Positions 46,631 to 57,000 of a DNA stretch of 64,000 nt are shown in pieces; position 1 is the stretch's first letter; each line of letters opens with the position of its first letter. The translations under genes were made by a program, and so were the position numbers. Below the pieces are notes generated by a model. That model was not told the origin of the DNA and did not search any database. It was given only the letters and a program-made list of their open reading frames with translations. The stretch is taken from contig QQUE01000002.1 of assembly GCA_008501765.1 (NCBI GenBank), forward strand, positions 928,336 through 992,335, written 5' to 3'. This DNA comes from Calditrichota bacterium (GTDB lineage: Bacteria > Zhuqueibacterota > Zhuqueibacteria > Zhuqueibacterales > Geothermadaptataceae).

Positions 46631-47794
46631 CTAATTATGAACGCGCACCTGCATGCCATTGACGACGGCTTCGAGAGGTGAGATACAAACTTTCTCGCCA
46701 GTGGAAAGGCCGCTGCTGACCACAACTTTTTCGTCATCGATGCGGGCAATTTCTATTTTTCGATACTGCAGGGATTCATTATTCTCCAAAACCAAAACCA
46801 TGTTTTTATCGCGCAAGGCAACACGAGGAATGGCGGTGACTTCGTTTAGAATTTTACCATGAATTTGCGCCTTAACGAACAATCCGACTGCCAAAGGCGG
46901 TGTGTTTGGTTTTTCCTGATGGCCATAGGGGTCCTGAATTCGTGCAACGGCATGCACCATGCGGCTGCGTGCATCAATTTCGCCCTCAACGCGTACGATG
47001 TGGGCCTGCCAGGCATGTTCACTTCCAGCAAAAGAGGCAGAAAGTGTAACGCGCGGACCATTCGTTTTTAGGGTCTCATCGCGAAAATTGAGCGGCAAAT
47101 CAAGATAGGCCAACTGGGCATCCGGTATTGGTAGACGAATTTCAGCATAATCCACCGCGTAAATGACAGCGAGTGGAATTCCGGGATTGACATATTGCCC
47201 GACATCGACATTTTTTTGGCGAAGCCGGCCGGTAAACGGGGCACGAATTTTAGTCCGTTGGACATTGATTTCAGCCTGCTTAAGCCGGGCTTTTGCTGCG
47301 TTGAGTGAAGCCAATGCTTCTTTGAGCTGGGGCGCCCGCAGAACAAGTTGTGATGCCTCACCTTTGCCAAGACGCTGCCATTCATTTTTGGCGATGCGGG
47401 CTTCCTCCTGCTCCCGCTCATATCTCAATTCTGCTTGTGCTACCTGGGCTTCCGCCTGAATTTTTGCCAATTCGTAGTCGCGGTCGTCAATTTTTACGAG
47501 AACTTCGTTTTTATCAAAAAATCCACCTGCTGCAAAAGCCGGTGCAACAAATGTTACCTGCCCTGCAATTTGGGCGATAAGCGAGCTCTCTGTTCGCGGA
47601 ACAACCGTGCCTTGCGATTGCACGGTCATTTCGAGATCGGCTTTTTCAACGGTGAAAGTGCGAATCAGTGGGCGGGTAACCTCCATTGGTCGCTGAGCAA
47701 CCTCTGGTCGGGTAAAAATCAGAATTGCGGCGATAGCAACGGCGCCAAATAGAATTACGATCGGAAAGATTATTTTTAATGTATAAGTAGACAT
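46631..47794 (-). CDS. RND efflux membrane fusion protein
   Basis: 387 residues. An N-terminal anchor helix (about 7-27) is followed by the lipoyl-like half motif (VQSQGTVVPRTESSLIAQIAGQV), a coiled-coil hairpin rich in Ala/Gln/Lys (LAKIQAEAQVAQAELRYEREQEEAR through LKEALASLNAAKARLKQAEINVQRTKIRAPFTGRL), the beta-barrel and membrane-proximal parts. It links the inner-membrane pump to the outer-membrane channel. GGAGAATTAA precedes the ATG. It is the middle gene of the pump operon. Confidence 0.92.
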   Translation of the reverse strand: MSTYTLKIIFPIVILFGAVAIAAILIFTRPEVAQRPMEVTRPLIRTFTVEKADLEMTVQSQGTVVPRTESSLIAQIAGQVTFVAPAFAAGGFFDKNEVLVKIDDRDYELAKIQAEAQVAQAELRYEREQEEARIAKNEWQRLGKGEASQLVLRAPQLKEALASLNAAKARLKQAEINVQRTKIRAPFTGRLRQKNVDVGQYVNPGIPLAVIYAVDYAEIRLPIPDAQLAYLDLPLNFRDETLKTNGPRVTLSASFAGSEHAWQAHIVRVEGEIDARSRMVHAVARIQDPYGHQEKPNTPPLAVGLFVKAQIHGKILNEVTAIPRVALRDKNMVLVLENNESLQYRKIEIARIDDEKVVVSSGLSTGEKVCISPLEAVVNGMQVRVHN

Positions 47795-47906
47795 TTAATT
47801 CTCCGGTGGATAAATCGGATTTTTTATAAATTCATCTGTTGAATTGAAATCGGTTTTATTTTTCGTGTAATTGGCTTCTGCATAAAGAACGAGTATTTGA
47901 TCCATT

Positions 47907-49322
47907 TTATTTAATCATGTCCTCGGCGAACCCCCCACCGAGGGCGAGATATAAATTTACCCGCGCTTCCAGACGCAGCCGCTGCACGTTGAGCAACTGG
48001 CTCTGCGCATCGAAGGCACGCCTTTGGGCTTCGAGCATGGTTATCAGATCGCTAACGCCGGAATAATAACGGGATTCTGCCAATTGCCGCGAATTGAGTG
48101 CCTGATTTGTCGCGCGAACCAATGTTTCTTGCTGCCGGCTGAGAAAATTTTCCGCTGCCATGGCGTTTTCCACTTCAGCAAACGCGGTCAGAACCTGGGT
48201 GGCATAGGATGCCAAGGCCTGCTGGTTCTGTGCTTTTGCTAGCGAAACAGATGCCCACAACCGGCCTCCCTGAAATATGGGCTGCACAATATTGCCGGCG
48301 ATATTCCATACGAGAAAATCCTGATTTGCCACTTCAGCGTAGTCCGGTGTACTCGTTCCGCGGCTTCCGCTCAAAGCAAGGCGCGGTAAAAATGCCAATT
48401 TTGCCTGTTTGATGCTGATTTTGCTTGCCGCGAGCATTCTTTCTGCTGCATACAAATCCGGCCGTCTCGAGAGCAGTTCGGTTGGTAATCCGGTCGGCAC
48501 ATCCGATTGCAATTGTGGTAATTCGTTGGAAATTTCAAGGACGGCAGCAGGATATTTTCCAAGGAGAACCTCCAGTTGACGCAGTGCCTGCTGAGCCTGC
48601 ATGCTGCGTTGAACAAGAAAAGATTCTGCTGTCGAGACATTGGTTTCTGCCAGCATCAAATCGATCGACGGGCGTAGTCCTTTTTCGTAGCGTGTGTTGA
48701 TCTGATCTCTTGTCGTGGTGAAATTTTCTAAAGTTGATGCTGCCAGTTGAACCTGTTTTTCGCCTTCAACGGCGGCGAGCCAGGCTTTTGTTGTTTGACC
48801 GCAAATTGAGAGGCGCGCTGCCTGAAAATCGGCTTTAGTTGCCTGAATTTGTGCGTTCGCCGCAGATTTTGCCGCACGCACCCGGCCCCATAAATCGAGC
48901 TCCCAACTAACGTCACCAGACAGACCGTAAACAGTCGAGGTCGAGGATAAAATGGAACCCGGTGGCGCATTGGGAATCGGCAAACCAACAAAGATTTGTT
49001 TCCTCTTCGATGCTGTATTTGCAACGGATAAATTCGGATACAACGGGGCGCCGGCAATTGTAGCCTGTGCTTTTGCGGCTTCGATATTGGCAGCGGCGAT
49101 TTTCAGGCTGTAATTATTGTTCAGGGCACGTTTTACGGTTTCGGTTAAATTGGAATCTCCGAAATCTGTCCACCATGTAGTGGCAACTTTCCCGGAAACA
49201 GGGCTTGCAGCCTCCCAGTTTTTGTTGGGTAAATTTTCGAGTTTCGGGTGCTCAATTTTTGGAGGACGGGTACACGAGAAAAGAAGGAACAGGCCTATGA
49301 AAAAAAAACTCAGTTTGAACAT
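47907..49322 (-). CDS. Outer-membrane efflux lipoprotein (NodT/OprM family)
   Basis: 471 residues. The lipobox FLLFSC (Cys17) shows a lipoprotein. The TolC-type repeat architecture is visible as two halves, each with long helices (AAANIEAAKAQATIAGAPLYPN; AAKSAANAQIQATKADFQAARL) and the conserved WELDLWGRVRAA. It forms the outer-membrane exit duct of the tripartite pump. Upstream promoter not clear; there is no strong Shine-Dalgarno. It is the first gene of the pump operon (OMF-MFP-RND-rsgA). Confidence 0.93.
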   Translation of the reverse strand: MFKLSFFFIGLFLLFSCTRPPKIEHPKLENLPNKNWEAASPVSGKVATTWWTDFGDSNLTETVKRALNNNYSLKIAAANIEAAKAQATIAGAPLYPNLSVANTASKRKQIFVGLPIPNAPPGSILSSTSTVYGLSGDVSWELDLWGRVRAAKSAANAQIQATKADFQAARLSICGQTTKAWLAAVEGEKQVQLAASTLENFTTTRDQINTRYEKGLRPSIDLMLAETNVSTAESFLVQRSMQAQQALRQLEVLLGKYPAAVLEISNELPQLQSDVPTGLPTELLSRRPDLYAAERMLAASKISIKQAKLAFLPRLALSGSRGTSTPDYAEVANQDFLVWNIAGNIVQPIFQGGRLWASVSLAKAQNQQALASYATQVLTAFAEVENAMAAENFLSRQQETLVRATNQALNSRQLAESRYYSGVSDLITMLEAQRRAFDAQSQLLNVQRLRLEARVNLYLALGGGFAEDMIK

Positions 49323-49418
49323 CGGGTTTGATCTAATCCTAACATTGAATTTAATTTATTGAACTTAAAATGGAGTCATATTTTAATAAATTATTTACGA
49401 TTTCCAATAGAATTCTAT

Positions 49419-52400
49419 TTACAATAGCCGCTGGCACGCATCCCTGACGAAACCGGTGTGCTGGTGAATATCTTTTTGCAAATCTTCAACAGCCGCGTAA
49501 CCCATTCGCCGCGCGAGAAAGGCAAAGTGTTCGGTTTCTGGGGCAGGGACGTTTAAATCTTTTGCATTGCCGCGTACCATGCGCAGCGCTTCGATTATTT
49601 TCCGCATGAATATATGGGCGGCGATTAAGTTTTCAAAATCTGCTCGTGCCAGGATTTTGTTTTGAAAAAGTGCGCTCAGCGCGTCCCGCGTATTGGAAAT
49701 ACGCAGTGCTGGGTTTTTTGCACCATGCGTGATCTGCAAACCCTGTACGAGAAATTCGATATCGACGAGGGCGCCCGAGCTAAATTTTGCGTTTAACATG
49801 CCGCCGGCTACCAATTGGCGAATCTGGCGTTCTCGCATGCCGCGCATCGATTGGCTGTCAAAAACTTCACCATTGTAGACGCATTCATCTCTAATTTTTA
49901 TTACAGATTCAGCAAAATGTGCATCGCCAACGATGTGACGCAATTTAACCAGAGCCTGGCGTTCATAGTTCCATGCTGCTCCGTCTTTGGAAAAATATTT
50001 TTTGAACACTTCGATGGGAACCGCTCGATTACCGGCTTTGCCATAGGGGCGCAGGCGCAAATCGATCTCAAAAATCCCCTCTCTTTTGGTGACGATTGCC
50101 CGTGAAATCTCAGTTACCAGCTTATTATAAAACTCAGCATTGGTAATGACGCGCTCGCCGCTGGTTTTGCCTTCGCCGGAAAAAATAAAAATCAGTTCGA
50201 TGTCGGAGCCGAAACCAATTTCCCGGCCGCCAAATTTTCCCAATGCACAAATACTCAATTTGCACGGTTTTCCGTCAGGCAACATTGGCAATCCGTGCTG
50301 CATAAAAAGATGATCGAATGATAAACTGTACGCAGCTGACAACACAATTTCACCCAGGTCGGAAAGCTCGCTGGAAAATTCCCAAAAATCAGAGATTATA
50401 TTTTGAATAAACCGCATATCGATACGAAACATTTCACGGTCTTTGAATTCGTTGAGAACTTTATGCTTTTCTTCCAGGGTTTGTTTTGTCATCAAAGCGA
50501 ACTGCAACTCTTTTTCAAGCGCTTCACGGGTCACTTTTTTACCTAAACCCTCCACATCGGTGAGCACGGGAAAAAGATTTTGATGTTGCATGCGTAAAAA
50601 ATCTTCCCATAAAAATTCACTCACTCCGAGAAGATTGGCTAATGCCTGCAATACTTCCGGCCTCTCGAGAGTCGCGAGCTCAAATGGCCAATCTGACATC
50701 GTAAATAATTGGCCAAGGAATTCCCGGAAATGCAGCATTGCTGATTCCGGATTGGGCGATTGCGGCAGTAAATGGGTAAAATGTTTCACTAATACGGTTG
50801 CGGCGCGCAACTGGTTCTGTTTGCGTTCATCAGTAATTTTATTGCCTTCGGCATCGCAAATGAAAACGGTATCATGGGCGCGCCCTGCGAGGGAACTGAC
50901 GTTTACCCGCGAAATATATACGCCATTCAGGGCGAGCGCATTGGTAAATTCGTACAAAAAACCAACTGTATCCGGTGCATCAATTCGAATGACGGTATAA
51001 TTTTCCGAAGAGCTGTTGTCGATCGCAATTTCGATGGGCAGCAGGGTATCGGCAGGGATTTTAATTTTCTGCAGGGCGTGCGCCACGCGTTTGGCCAATT
51101 CTCCCTGCGGTCGGTTCTGCGTTCCATGCTGTAAATCACCCAAAAGTCTATTTAATTCCAGATGATAATTTTCCCACGTATTTTTATCAATTGGATCGCC
51201 AAAGCAGCGAACGGTAAAAACATCAATTATTTTTCGCCGACCAGTGCCAGATGAAGTTTTGCGTGGACGAAAACGCCGGTTTTGCCAGGCGTGCCGCGCT
51301 GGTTTTATGGCCTTGGTTTCCGTTAGCGCCTCGTAAGTAAAAATGACGCCGTCCTCAATATCGAGCCCGAAAACGAAAAGAAGTCCGCAAATCAGAGATA
51401 ATTCGCCCGGAAAATCGAAGCCCGCAACAGTAATGCGCCAGCGAAGTTCATCAAGCTGCTCCGCGTCAATTTGTGTTGGATTATCACTGTTAATTTGTTC
51501 TAAAAGCGCTGTATGTTGCGTGATTTCTTCCTGTGAAAACGCCTTCTGATAAGCAGCATCGAGGCGTTTGATGTGTTGTAATATTTTCTCATTTTCTGCT
51601 GGATTAAAATTAAACAGGGAGGTGCTGACCACATCTGATTTTTTTTTCGCAAGGTATTTTTTAAAGAGCTTACGAATGGCATCACGGTGTTGCTGGTAGC
51701 GGTCGACGAACTGGTGCCCGGTGTTTTTTCCCTCAAATCCCAACCGCAGCGCTAAAAAATTCAGTTCACGGGCATCTTCCGGCAATTTGTGAACTTGCTG
51801 GTTATGCATAATTTGCAAATAATGTTCGGCTGTTCTTAAAAAGCGGTATCCGTCAGCCAAAATCTGATAATCCGGGGCCGGGAGAAAATTTCCAACTGCC
51901 AACCGTGCCAATCCATCGAGCGTATTTCTGCTCCAAATTTCCGGGTGCGCCCGGCCATGAATTATTTGTAAATATTGGGTGATAAATTCGACGTCGCGAA
52001 TTGAGCCTTTGCCGCCTTTCACTTCGCCCCATTTTTGACCTTTGGCTTTTATTGTCGACTCGATTTCTTTTTTCATTTTTCGGATTTCGGCTCGAACATC
52101 CTCTTCCGGCAGATTGAATATTTCGGGCCGCACCGTTTTAAAAAATGCAGAACTTACAGCTTCATCTCCGGCAATGCGTCGGCCTTTTAACCAGGCTTGT
52201 TTTTCCCAAATCCGGGCATTGTCTGCAAAATAAGTTAACGCTTCCGCAACACTTGGAACCAGAACACCGGACCGTCCCCATGGGCGCAGCCGCATATCGA
52301 CACGAAACAGGAATCCTTCTTTTGTCGATTTGCTTAAAATTTCAATCAGTTTTTGTCCGAGTCGCTGGAAAGCCGGTTTGTTTTCGGTGCTCAGGAAAAT

Positions 52401-53126
52401 CAAATCAATGTCTGAACTATAGTTCAATTCGCGGCCGCCAAGTTTTCCGAGGGCAATTACGCAAAATGAATTAGCGGATATGTTCAATTCACGTGAGGCT
52501 AAAAATAAAGAGGCGCTGACAATTCTGCCCGCAAGTAGTGAAAGCTGTGAGATGATAATTTCCAAATCGAGCAGGCCAAATAAATCGCATGCGCCCAGGC
52601 GAAGCAATTCCAGTTTTTGGTAATTACGCAAGACATTTAACGATGCAGCGTAATCTTCGCTGGCATCAAGTAGCTGCCGGATTTCTGTATCAATTTGGGC
52701 CCGACTTTTGGGAGATGCAAGTTTCTGCGGATTCTCAAGTTTTTCAAAAAAAGTAGGGGTGTGGATAAGCACATCACTGAGAAATTGACTGCCGGCAAAA
52801 AGTTGGATGAGCATTTCCATGCTGCGTGGTTTTTCCGCGAAAGTGAGGAACAGTTTGTTCAGGTTGGCGTTTTGATCGGTGAAATTTTCAAAATTGAGCA
52901 ACGCCTGATCCGGATTGGCAGAATTTTGCAAATTAAAAAGCATGGCCGGTAAAATTTCCAGCAAAGCCGCCTGTGTTTCAGCCGTTGCGCCAAGGCGTCG
53001 AAAAGCTTTTAGGGCTTTTTGCCAATCCGCAAAACCAGCGTGAACGAGCATATCTTGGGCGTTTTTTTGTTGCGATTCATCGCTTGAAAAGATGGCGTGT
53101 GTATTATTAAACTGGGAGGTTGGCAT
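49419..53126 (-). CDS. glnE: GlnE-type adenylyltransferase/deadenylase with two internal ACT domains
   Basis: 1235 residues, about 290 longer than usual. N-half nucleotidyltransferase has GKLGGRELNYSSDIDLIF (D239xD241), followed by the GlnE helical domain (residues about 340-490, GGKGSIRDVEF). A central region (about 560-790) has two ACT-like domains: ITVAGFDFPGELSLICGLLFVFGLDI and, near 710, YTVIRIDAPDTVGFLYEFTN. The C-half nucleotidyltransferase has GKFGGREIGFGSDIELIF, with D975xE977, and its own helical domain (VDIEFLVQGLQITHG). GlnE adds and removes AMP on glutamine synthetase. Tandem ACT domains are typical of GlnD, which senses glutamine, so this may be a GlnE that reads glutamine itself. 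AAGGAAAAT precedes the ATG; coaE lies 49 bp upstream of it (same strand). Confidence 0.9.
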   Translation of the reverse strand: MPTSQFNNTHAIFSSDESQQKNAQDMLVHAGFADWQKALKAFRRLGATAETQAALLEILPAMLFNLQNSANPDQALLNFENFTDQNANLNKLFLTFAEKPRSMEMLIQLFAGSQFLSDVLIHTPTFFEKLENPQKLASPKSRAQIDTEIRQLLDASEDYAASLNVLRNYQKLELLRLGACDLFGLLDLEIIISQLSLLAGRIVSASLFLASRELNISANSFCVIALGKLGGRELNYSSDIDLIFLSTENKPAFQRLGQKLIEILSKSTKEGFLFRVDMRLRPWGRSGVLVPSVAEALTYFADNARIWEKQAWLKGRRIAGDEAVSSAFFKTVRPEIFNLPEEDVRAEIRKMKKEIESTIKAKGQKWGEVKGGKGSIRDVEFITQYLQIIHGRAHPEIWSRNTLDGLARLAVGNFLPAPDYQILADGYRFLRTAEHYLQIMHNQQVHKLPEDARELNFLALRLGFEGKNTGHQFVDRYQQHRDAIRKLFKKYLAKKKSDVVSTSLFNFNPAENEKILQHIKRLDAAYQKAFSQEEITQHTALLEQINSDNPTQIDAEQLDELRWRITVAGFDFPGELSLICGLLFVFGLDIEDGVIFTYEALTETKAIKPARHAWQNRRFRPRKTSSGTGRRKIIDVFTVRCFGDPIDKNTWENYHLELNRLLGDLQHGTQNRPQGELAKRVAHALQKIKIPADTLLPIEIAIDNSSSENYTVIRIDAPDTVGFLYEFTNALALNGVYISRVNVSSLAGRAHDTVFICDAEGNKITDERKQNQLRAATVLVKHFTHLLPQSPNPESAMLHFREFLGQLFTMSDWPFELATLERPEVLQALANLLGVSEFLWEDFLRMQHQNLFPVLTDVEGLGKKVTREALEKELQFALMTKQTLEEKHKVLNEFKDREMFRIDMRFIQNIISDFWEFSSELSDLGEIVLSAAYSLSFDHLFMQHGLPMLPDGKPCKLSICALGKFGGREIGFGSDIELIFIFSGEGKTSGERVITNAEFYNKLVTEISRAIVTKREGIFEIDLRLRPYGKAGNRAVPIEVFKKYFSKDGAAWNYERQALVKLRHIVGDAHFAESVIKIRDECVYNGEVFDSQSMRGMRERQIRQLVAGGMLNAKFSSGALVDIEFLVQGLQITHGAKNPALRISNTRDALSALFQNKILARADFENLIAAHIFMRKIIEALRMVRGNAKDLNVPAPETEHFAFLARRMGYAAVEDLQKDIHQHTGFVRDACQRLL

Positions 53127-53175
53127 GTATTTTCCTTCTCTATCCTGAAGCTATCAGGTGTCCGGCTACACAAAT

Positions 53176-53772
53176 TTATAAAAAATCGAGTTCCTGCAGG
53201 AACTGATTTGTCAGCTCTTTCAGACTTTTGCGTGAACCGTCATTCAGGATGACGATGTCGGCACGGTTGGCTTTTTCACGATCAGATAATTGGTGCAGAA
53301 ACCGTGCTTTAATTTGCTCTATTGTTAATCCGCTGCGTTTTTGCAGACGCTTAATGCGCATTGATTCCGGTGCACTGACAGCTACCATCATATCAACGCG
53401 TTCGTTCCAACCCGTTTCAAAGAACAGGGCTGCTTCAACAAAAACAACCTTTTGATTCTCTGCTTCAAGGCGGGCAATTGCTGCGTCGACTTTTTCAAAA
53501 ACCCGTGGATGCACGATGTTGTTGAGTTTATCAATTTTGGCGGCATCCCCGAAAGCGCGCTGCGCTAAAATCGCCGGTAGTAGATGTCCGGCTGCATCGT
53601 AAACATCGGAGCCAAATTCTGCGGCAATCTTCTCATGCGTTGCTGGATCACTTTTGATGATTTCTTTAGCGAGCGAATCCGCATCGATAGTGGAAAAACC
53701 CTGTTTCGCAATAATTTCCCGAACAGTAGATTTGCCGCTGCCCATGCTGCCGGTAATACCGATGGTTTTCAA
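53176..53772 (-). CDS. coaE: Dephospho-CoA kinase
   Basis: 198 residues. It phosphorylates dephospho-CoA at the 3'-OH, the last step in CoA synthesis. The P-loop is GITGSMGSGKSTV, followed by the conserved IDADSLAKEII and LAQRAFGD. LFETGWNERVD and ADIVILNDGS match the family. The start codon is TTG with AAGGAAAAA upstream. It lies just before glnE on the same strand and may be in one operon. Repeat family 1 copy 3 lies directly upstream. Confidence 0.95.
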   Translation of the reverse strand: MKTIGITGSMGSGKSTVREIIAKQGFSTIDADSLAKEIIKSDPATHEKIAAEFGSDVYDAAGHLLPAILAQRAFGDAAKIDKLNNIVHPRVFEKVDAAIARLEAENQKVVFVEAALFFETGWNERVDMMVAVSAPESMRIKRLQKRSGLTIEQIKARFLHQLSDREKANRADIVILNDGSRKSLKELTNQFLQELDFL

Positions 53773-53822
53773 ATTTTTCCTTTGGCTGGTTCTAATCTAA
53801 TCGAAGTTATTGCTTTAATAAA

Positions 53823-53996
53823 CCTGTTGTGTAAAATAGAAAGATTGCGAATTTGGTTTAAAATTTCTCATGATTAGTTCATAGTTTTCGTCATTTTGCT
53901 GGCGCCGGCCTTCGGCTCCGCAAGATTTTAACGGGAATCCATGCTTGGTCGATGCTAAAAACGATGGATTCCCTCTAAAAGCCTGACGGAATGACG
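53823..53996 (+). repeat. MITE-like repeat, family 1 copy 3 (right end lost)
   Basis: The left end CCTGTTGTGTAAAAT (53823-53837) is a diverged form of the copy-1 terminus. The core GTCATTTTGCTGGCGCC...CTTCGGCTCCGC and CTGACGGAATGACG matches copies 1 and 2 in the copy-1 orientation. No right terminal repeat follows the core, so this copy is truncated or decayed. Confidence 0.72.
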
Positions 53997-54052
53997 TCGT
54001 CGCGGATGAACTCTAATTAATGGAATGAAAAGCTTGTTAAAATGAGGCGAAA

Positions 54053-57000
54053 TCAGCGCAAAATCGTCATTTTTTTGGTGATTCTTTTGCCGCTTGGCGT
54101 CTTGATTTTTAAAAAGTAAATACCGCTGGCTGCAAGTTTTCCATTCGATTTTTGCGCTAACCAATGATAATGTGTTTTATCCATCGAAATTGTCGATTGA
54201 AAAATAAGCCGTCCACGGACGTCAAAAATCTTTAGATTTGAACCCGGTCTTATATTTTCAATTTTAATAAATTTATGCTCATTAGCAACAAATGGATTTG
54301 GATATATCGCAATCACTTCCTGCGGCGCAAAAAGAAAAGGAACTTTCAGCCTGTCCCCGACGCCCCGACGTAATTTTCCACCTTGCCTGCTTTTGATGTT
54401 TTTTACTGCGATGACGACAAATCCCGAGTCAAAGCTTGTTGCCGATTTATTATCCAATTCTAAATTTATTTTATTCGCTCCGGACATCGAAATATGCTTG
54501 ATTTTCAATTCAGGTTGCAGGCTATAATTTTCTAAACTTAACGCGGATAAATCCTCCAGCGGGGCACTAAATTGAATCTGGACAAGGCCATTTTCTGATG
54601 ACAAACCTGAGCTAATATAGAGAGGGGCGATTGGATTTGGCACGTCGATAGAAACCTCAGAATCTGGCAATACCCTGCCTTTGCTATTGGTGAGATCTGA
54701 GATTTTCAATTGATGCCGTCCGGGTGAAATGTGATCAAAAGCAAGCAGGATTTCCCGCTGGTCAGTTGCCTGCACAATGCTTTTCGGGAGACCTGTGCCC
54801 AAAAGGTTAAAGTGGCTTATTTGGGTGGCCTGCACGCCCATTTTTTCTGAAAATAAAAGGCTGATGAAATTTGGATCGATGAAATTGATGGCCATTATTT
54901 CAGGCTGTGCGGATGCTTCCATTTGAATAAGGGGTGACAGATGGCTCAATAGGGAATCAGGCTGTCCAATCCCACTGGCAACCCGATAATAGACCGTATC
55001 GGTAACCAAATAATTATCGATAAATGCGGGCTGGCTGACTTCCGCAATTCTCACAAGGCTATCTTGAGAGAAACCACGAAAAATGCGATAATATTCTGCC
55101 GCAGAATTCTCCGGCCATTGGAGCGAAACAAAGCCATCTTGGTTAAATTTCGCCTGAATATATGCAGGAGGTAATAGTTTGTTTTGGCTTTGCCGGAAAG
55201 TGAATTCCAGCACATTGTGAACATCGTTGAAATACAATGCACTTTTTCCGGCGCTTTTGCTGCCGACAAAAGCGCGGTTACTCATCACCCCCGATTTATG
55301 CCACTGAATTTGAAAATCATCGATTTCGGTGAGGAACGCGACGATATAAGCATTGGGATATAAACACAGAATTAACTCGTCCCGGACATTGCCATCAATA
55401 TCACCGGCGCCAATGCCGGAATCGAATATATTAGCCTTAAAATAACCAAAAAACCGCTCTTCCCACAGGATGGAAAATGAGTTATCCTGCAGACTGGAAT
55501 AGATGCGAACGAGCCAATGACGGCTGTCAAATTGCGATTCAAGATCGTCTGCGGGATCGGAATGGGTCGCTACGGCAAAATCCATGTGCCCGTCACCATT
55601 AAAATCACCGGTGGTGAGAAAATCACTGGCATCGATCAGAGGTTGTCTTGCAGTCCAGGTCGCAGTGAATTTATTGTCAGCACCGATTTCGTAGATAAAA
55701 ATATCACCGTCATAATCGCCGAAAAGGATTTCCTGCAAGCCGTCACCATCAAAATCGGCAATTTCTGCATGTGGCACCCCGCTGGCATTGCTGCCTTCGG
55801 TTGGGTTCGGCAACGATGCAATTTGCGTATATTTACTGGCGCCAAGATATTTCCAAATCTGCCATTCATTTTTTTTTCGCGCGATAATCTCCTGTTGCGA
55901 ATCCTCGTCAAAATTGCCAAAGCGTGCTGCCCAAAAACTATCATCATTTGACCAGATGAGATTGGCCGGAAAAATCGCAGTCGTAGTGGATTCATAAATT
56001 TGGCTGAGGTTTCCGTTCCCAACAAGTAATTCCAGCAATCCATCGCCATCGCTGTCGCCAACATCGCGCGGTATAGCCAAAGTATCTGTGGAAAGTTGGG
56101 CTGAAAAACCGGTCTGTGGTTGCCATTCGAAAATAGTTGTTTTGCCGATTCGACCGTCAGGGTCATACGGTGCAGTAATGATTTCTCCCAAACCATCGTT
56201 ATCAAAATCTGTCATTTGAGGTAACAAAAGTCCGGCGCCAATTTCTGTTCGTACTCCATCGAACTGCCAATTTGAGGTGGGCACTGGCTTGAAATTTAAA
56301 TTGTAGAAATTTCCGTCATTGTCGTCGGTCGTCAGTAGTCCAGCCTGATTCCTGAATTCAAAGTAAAATTGCACGGCAGCGCCAAAGGTTAATTTTTCAG
56401 AAAAATTGTAGCTATGACTGTTTGTTTCGTAGTCCAGTCGCACTTTTTCAAAAAGATTCGATTTACCGCTCAAACGCCAAAATAGTGTGGCTGCGCAAAT
56501 ATCATCAGTCCTGAAATGAATCAGATTACTGCGGTGATTGCCATTGATCAACGGAACGATACTGTGGCCACGAACGATTGGCGCAGTCCAATCGATAAAC
56601 AACCGAATTTTATCCTCTGCCAGCCGGTTTTCGTTATCCCAAACCTGCAATCGCACAATGTACGTTGTGTCTGACAGGCTGGAAATATCCCAGTTAAACA
56701 ATGTGTCCGTCACAATTGTATGATTGTTAAATGTAGCAAGTTGCGTCCAATCGGTTGGGTTGTCACCCGCACCATAACTGAGAGAAAATTCTTTCAAATT
56801 GGCCGCAGCGGCTGTTCCCAATATCGAAATTTGATCTTGTCGTGCGCCGCTGTCCATTCTCGGTTGCACTAATTCAGCGACTGGAGCATTTTCAGTGGCC
56901 AGTGCGCTTGCGGCATTTAATTGCCCTGAACCGAAAACCGGATCCCAGCCAGGCTCGCCAAAATCATCAGCAGAAGTATTCAGTATCGCACGGACCGATT

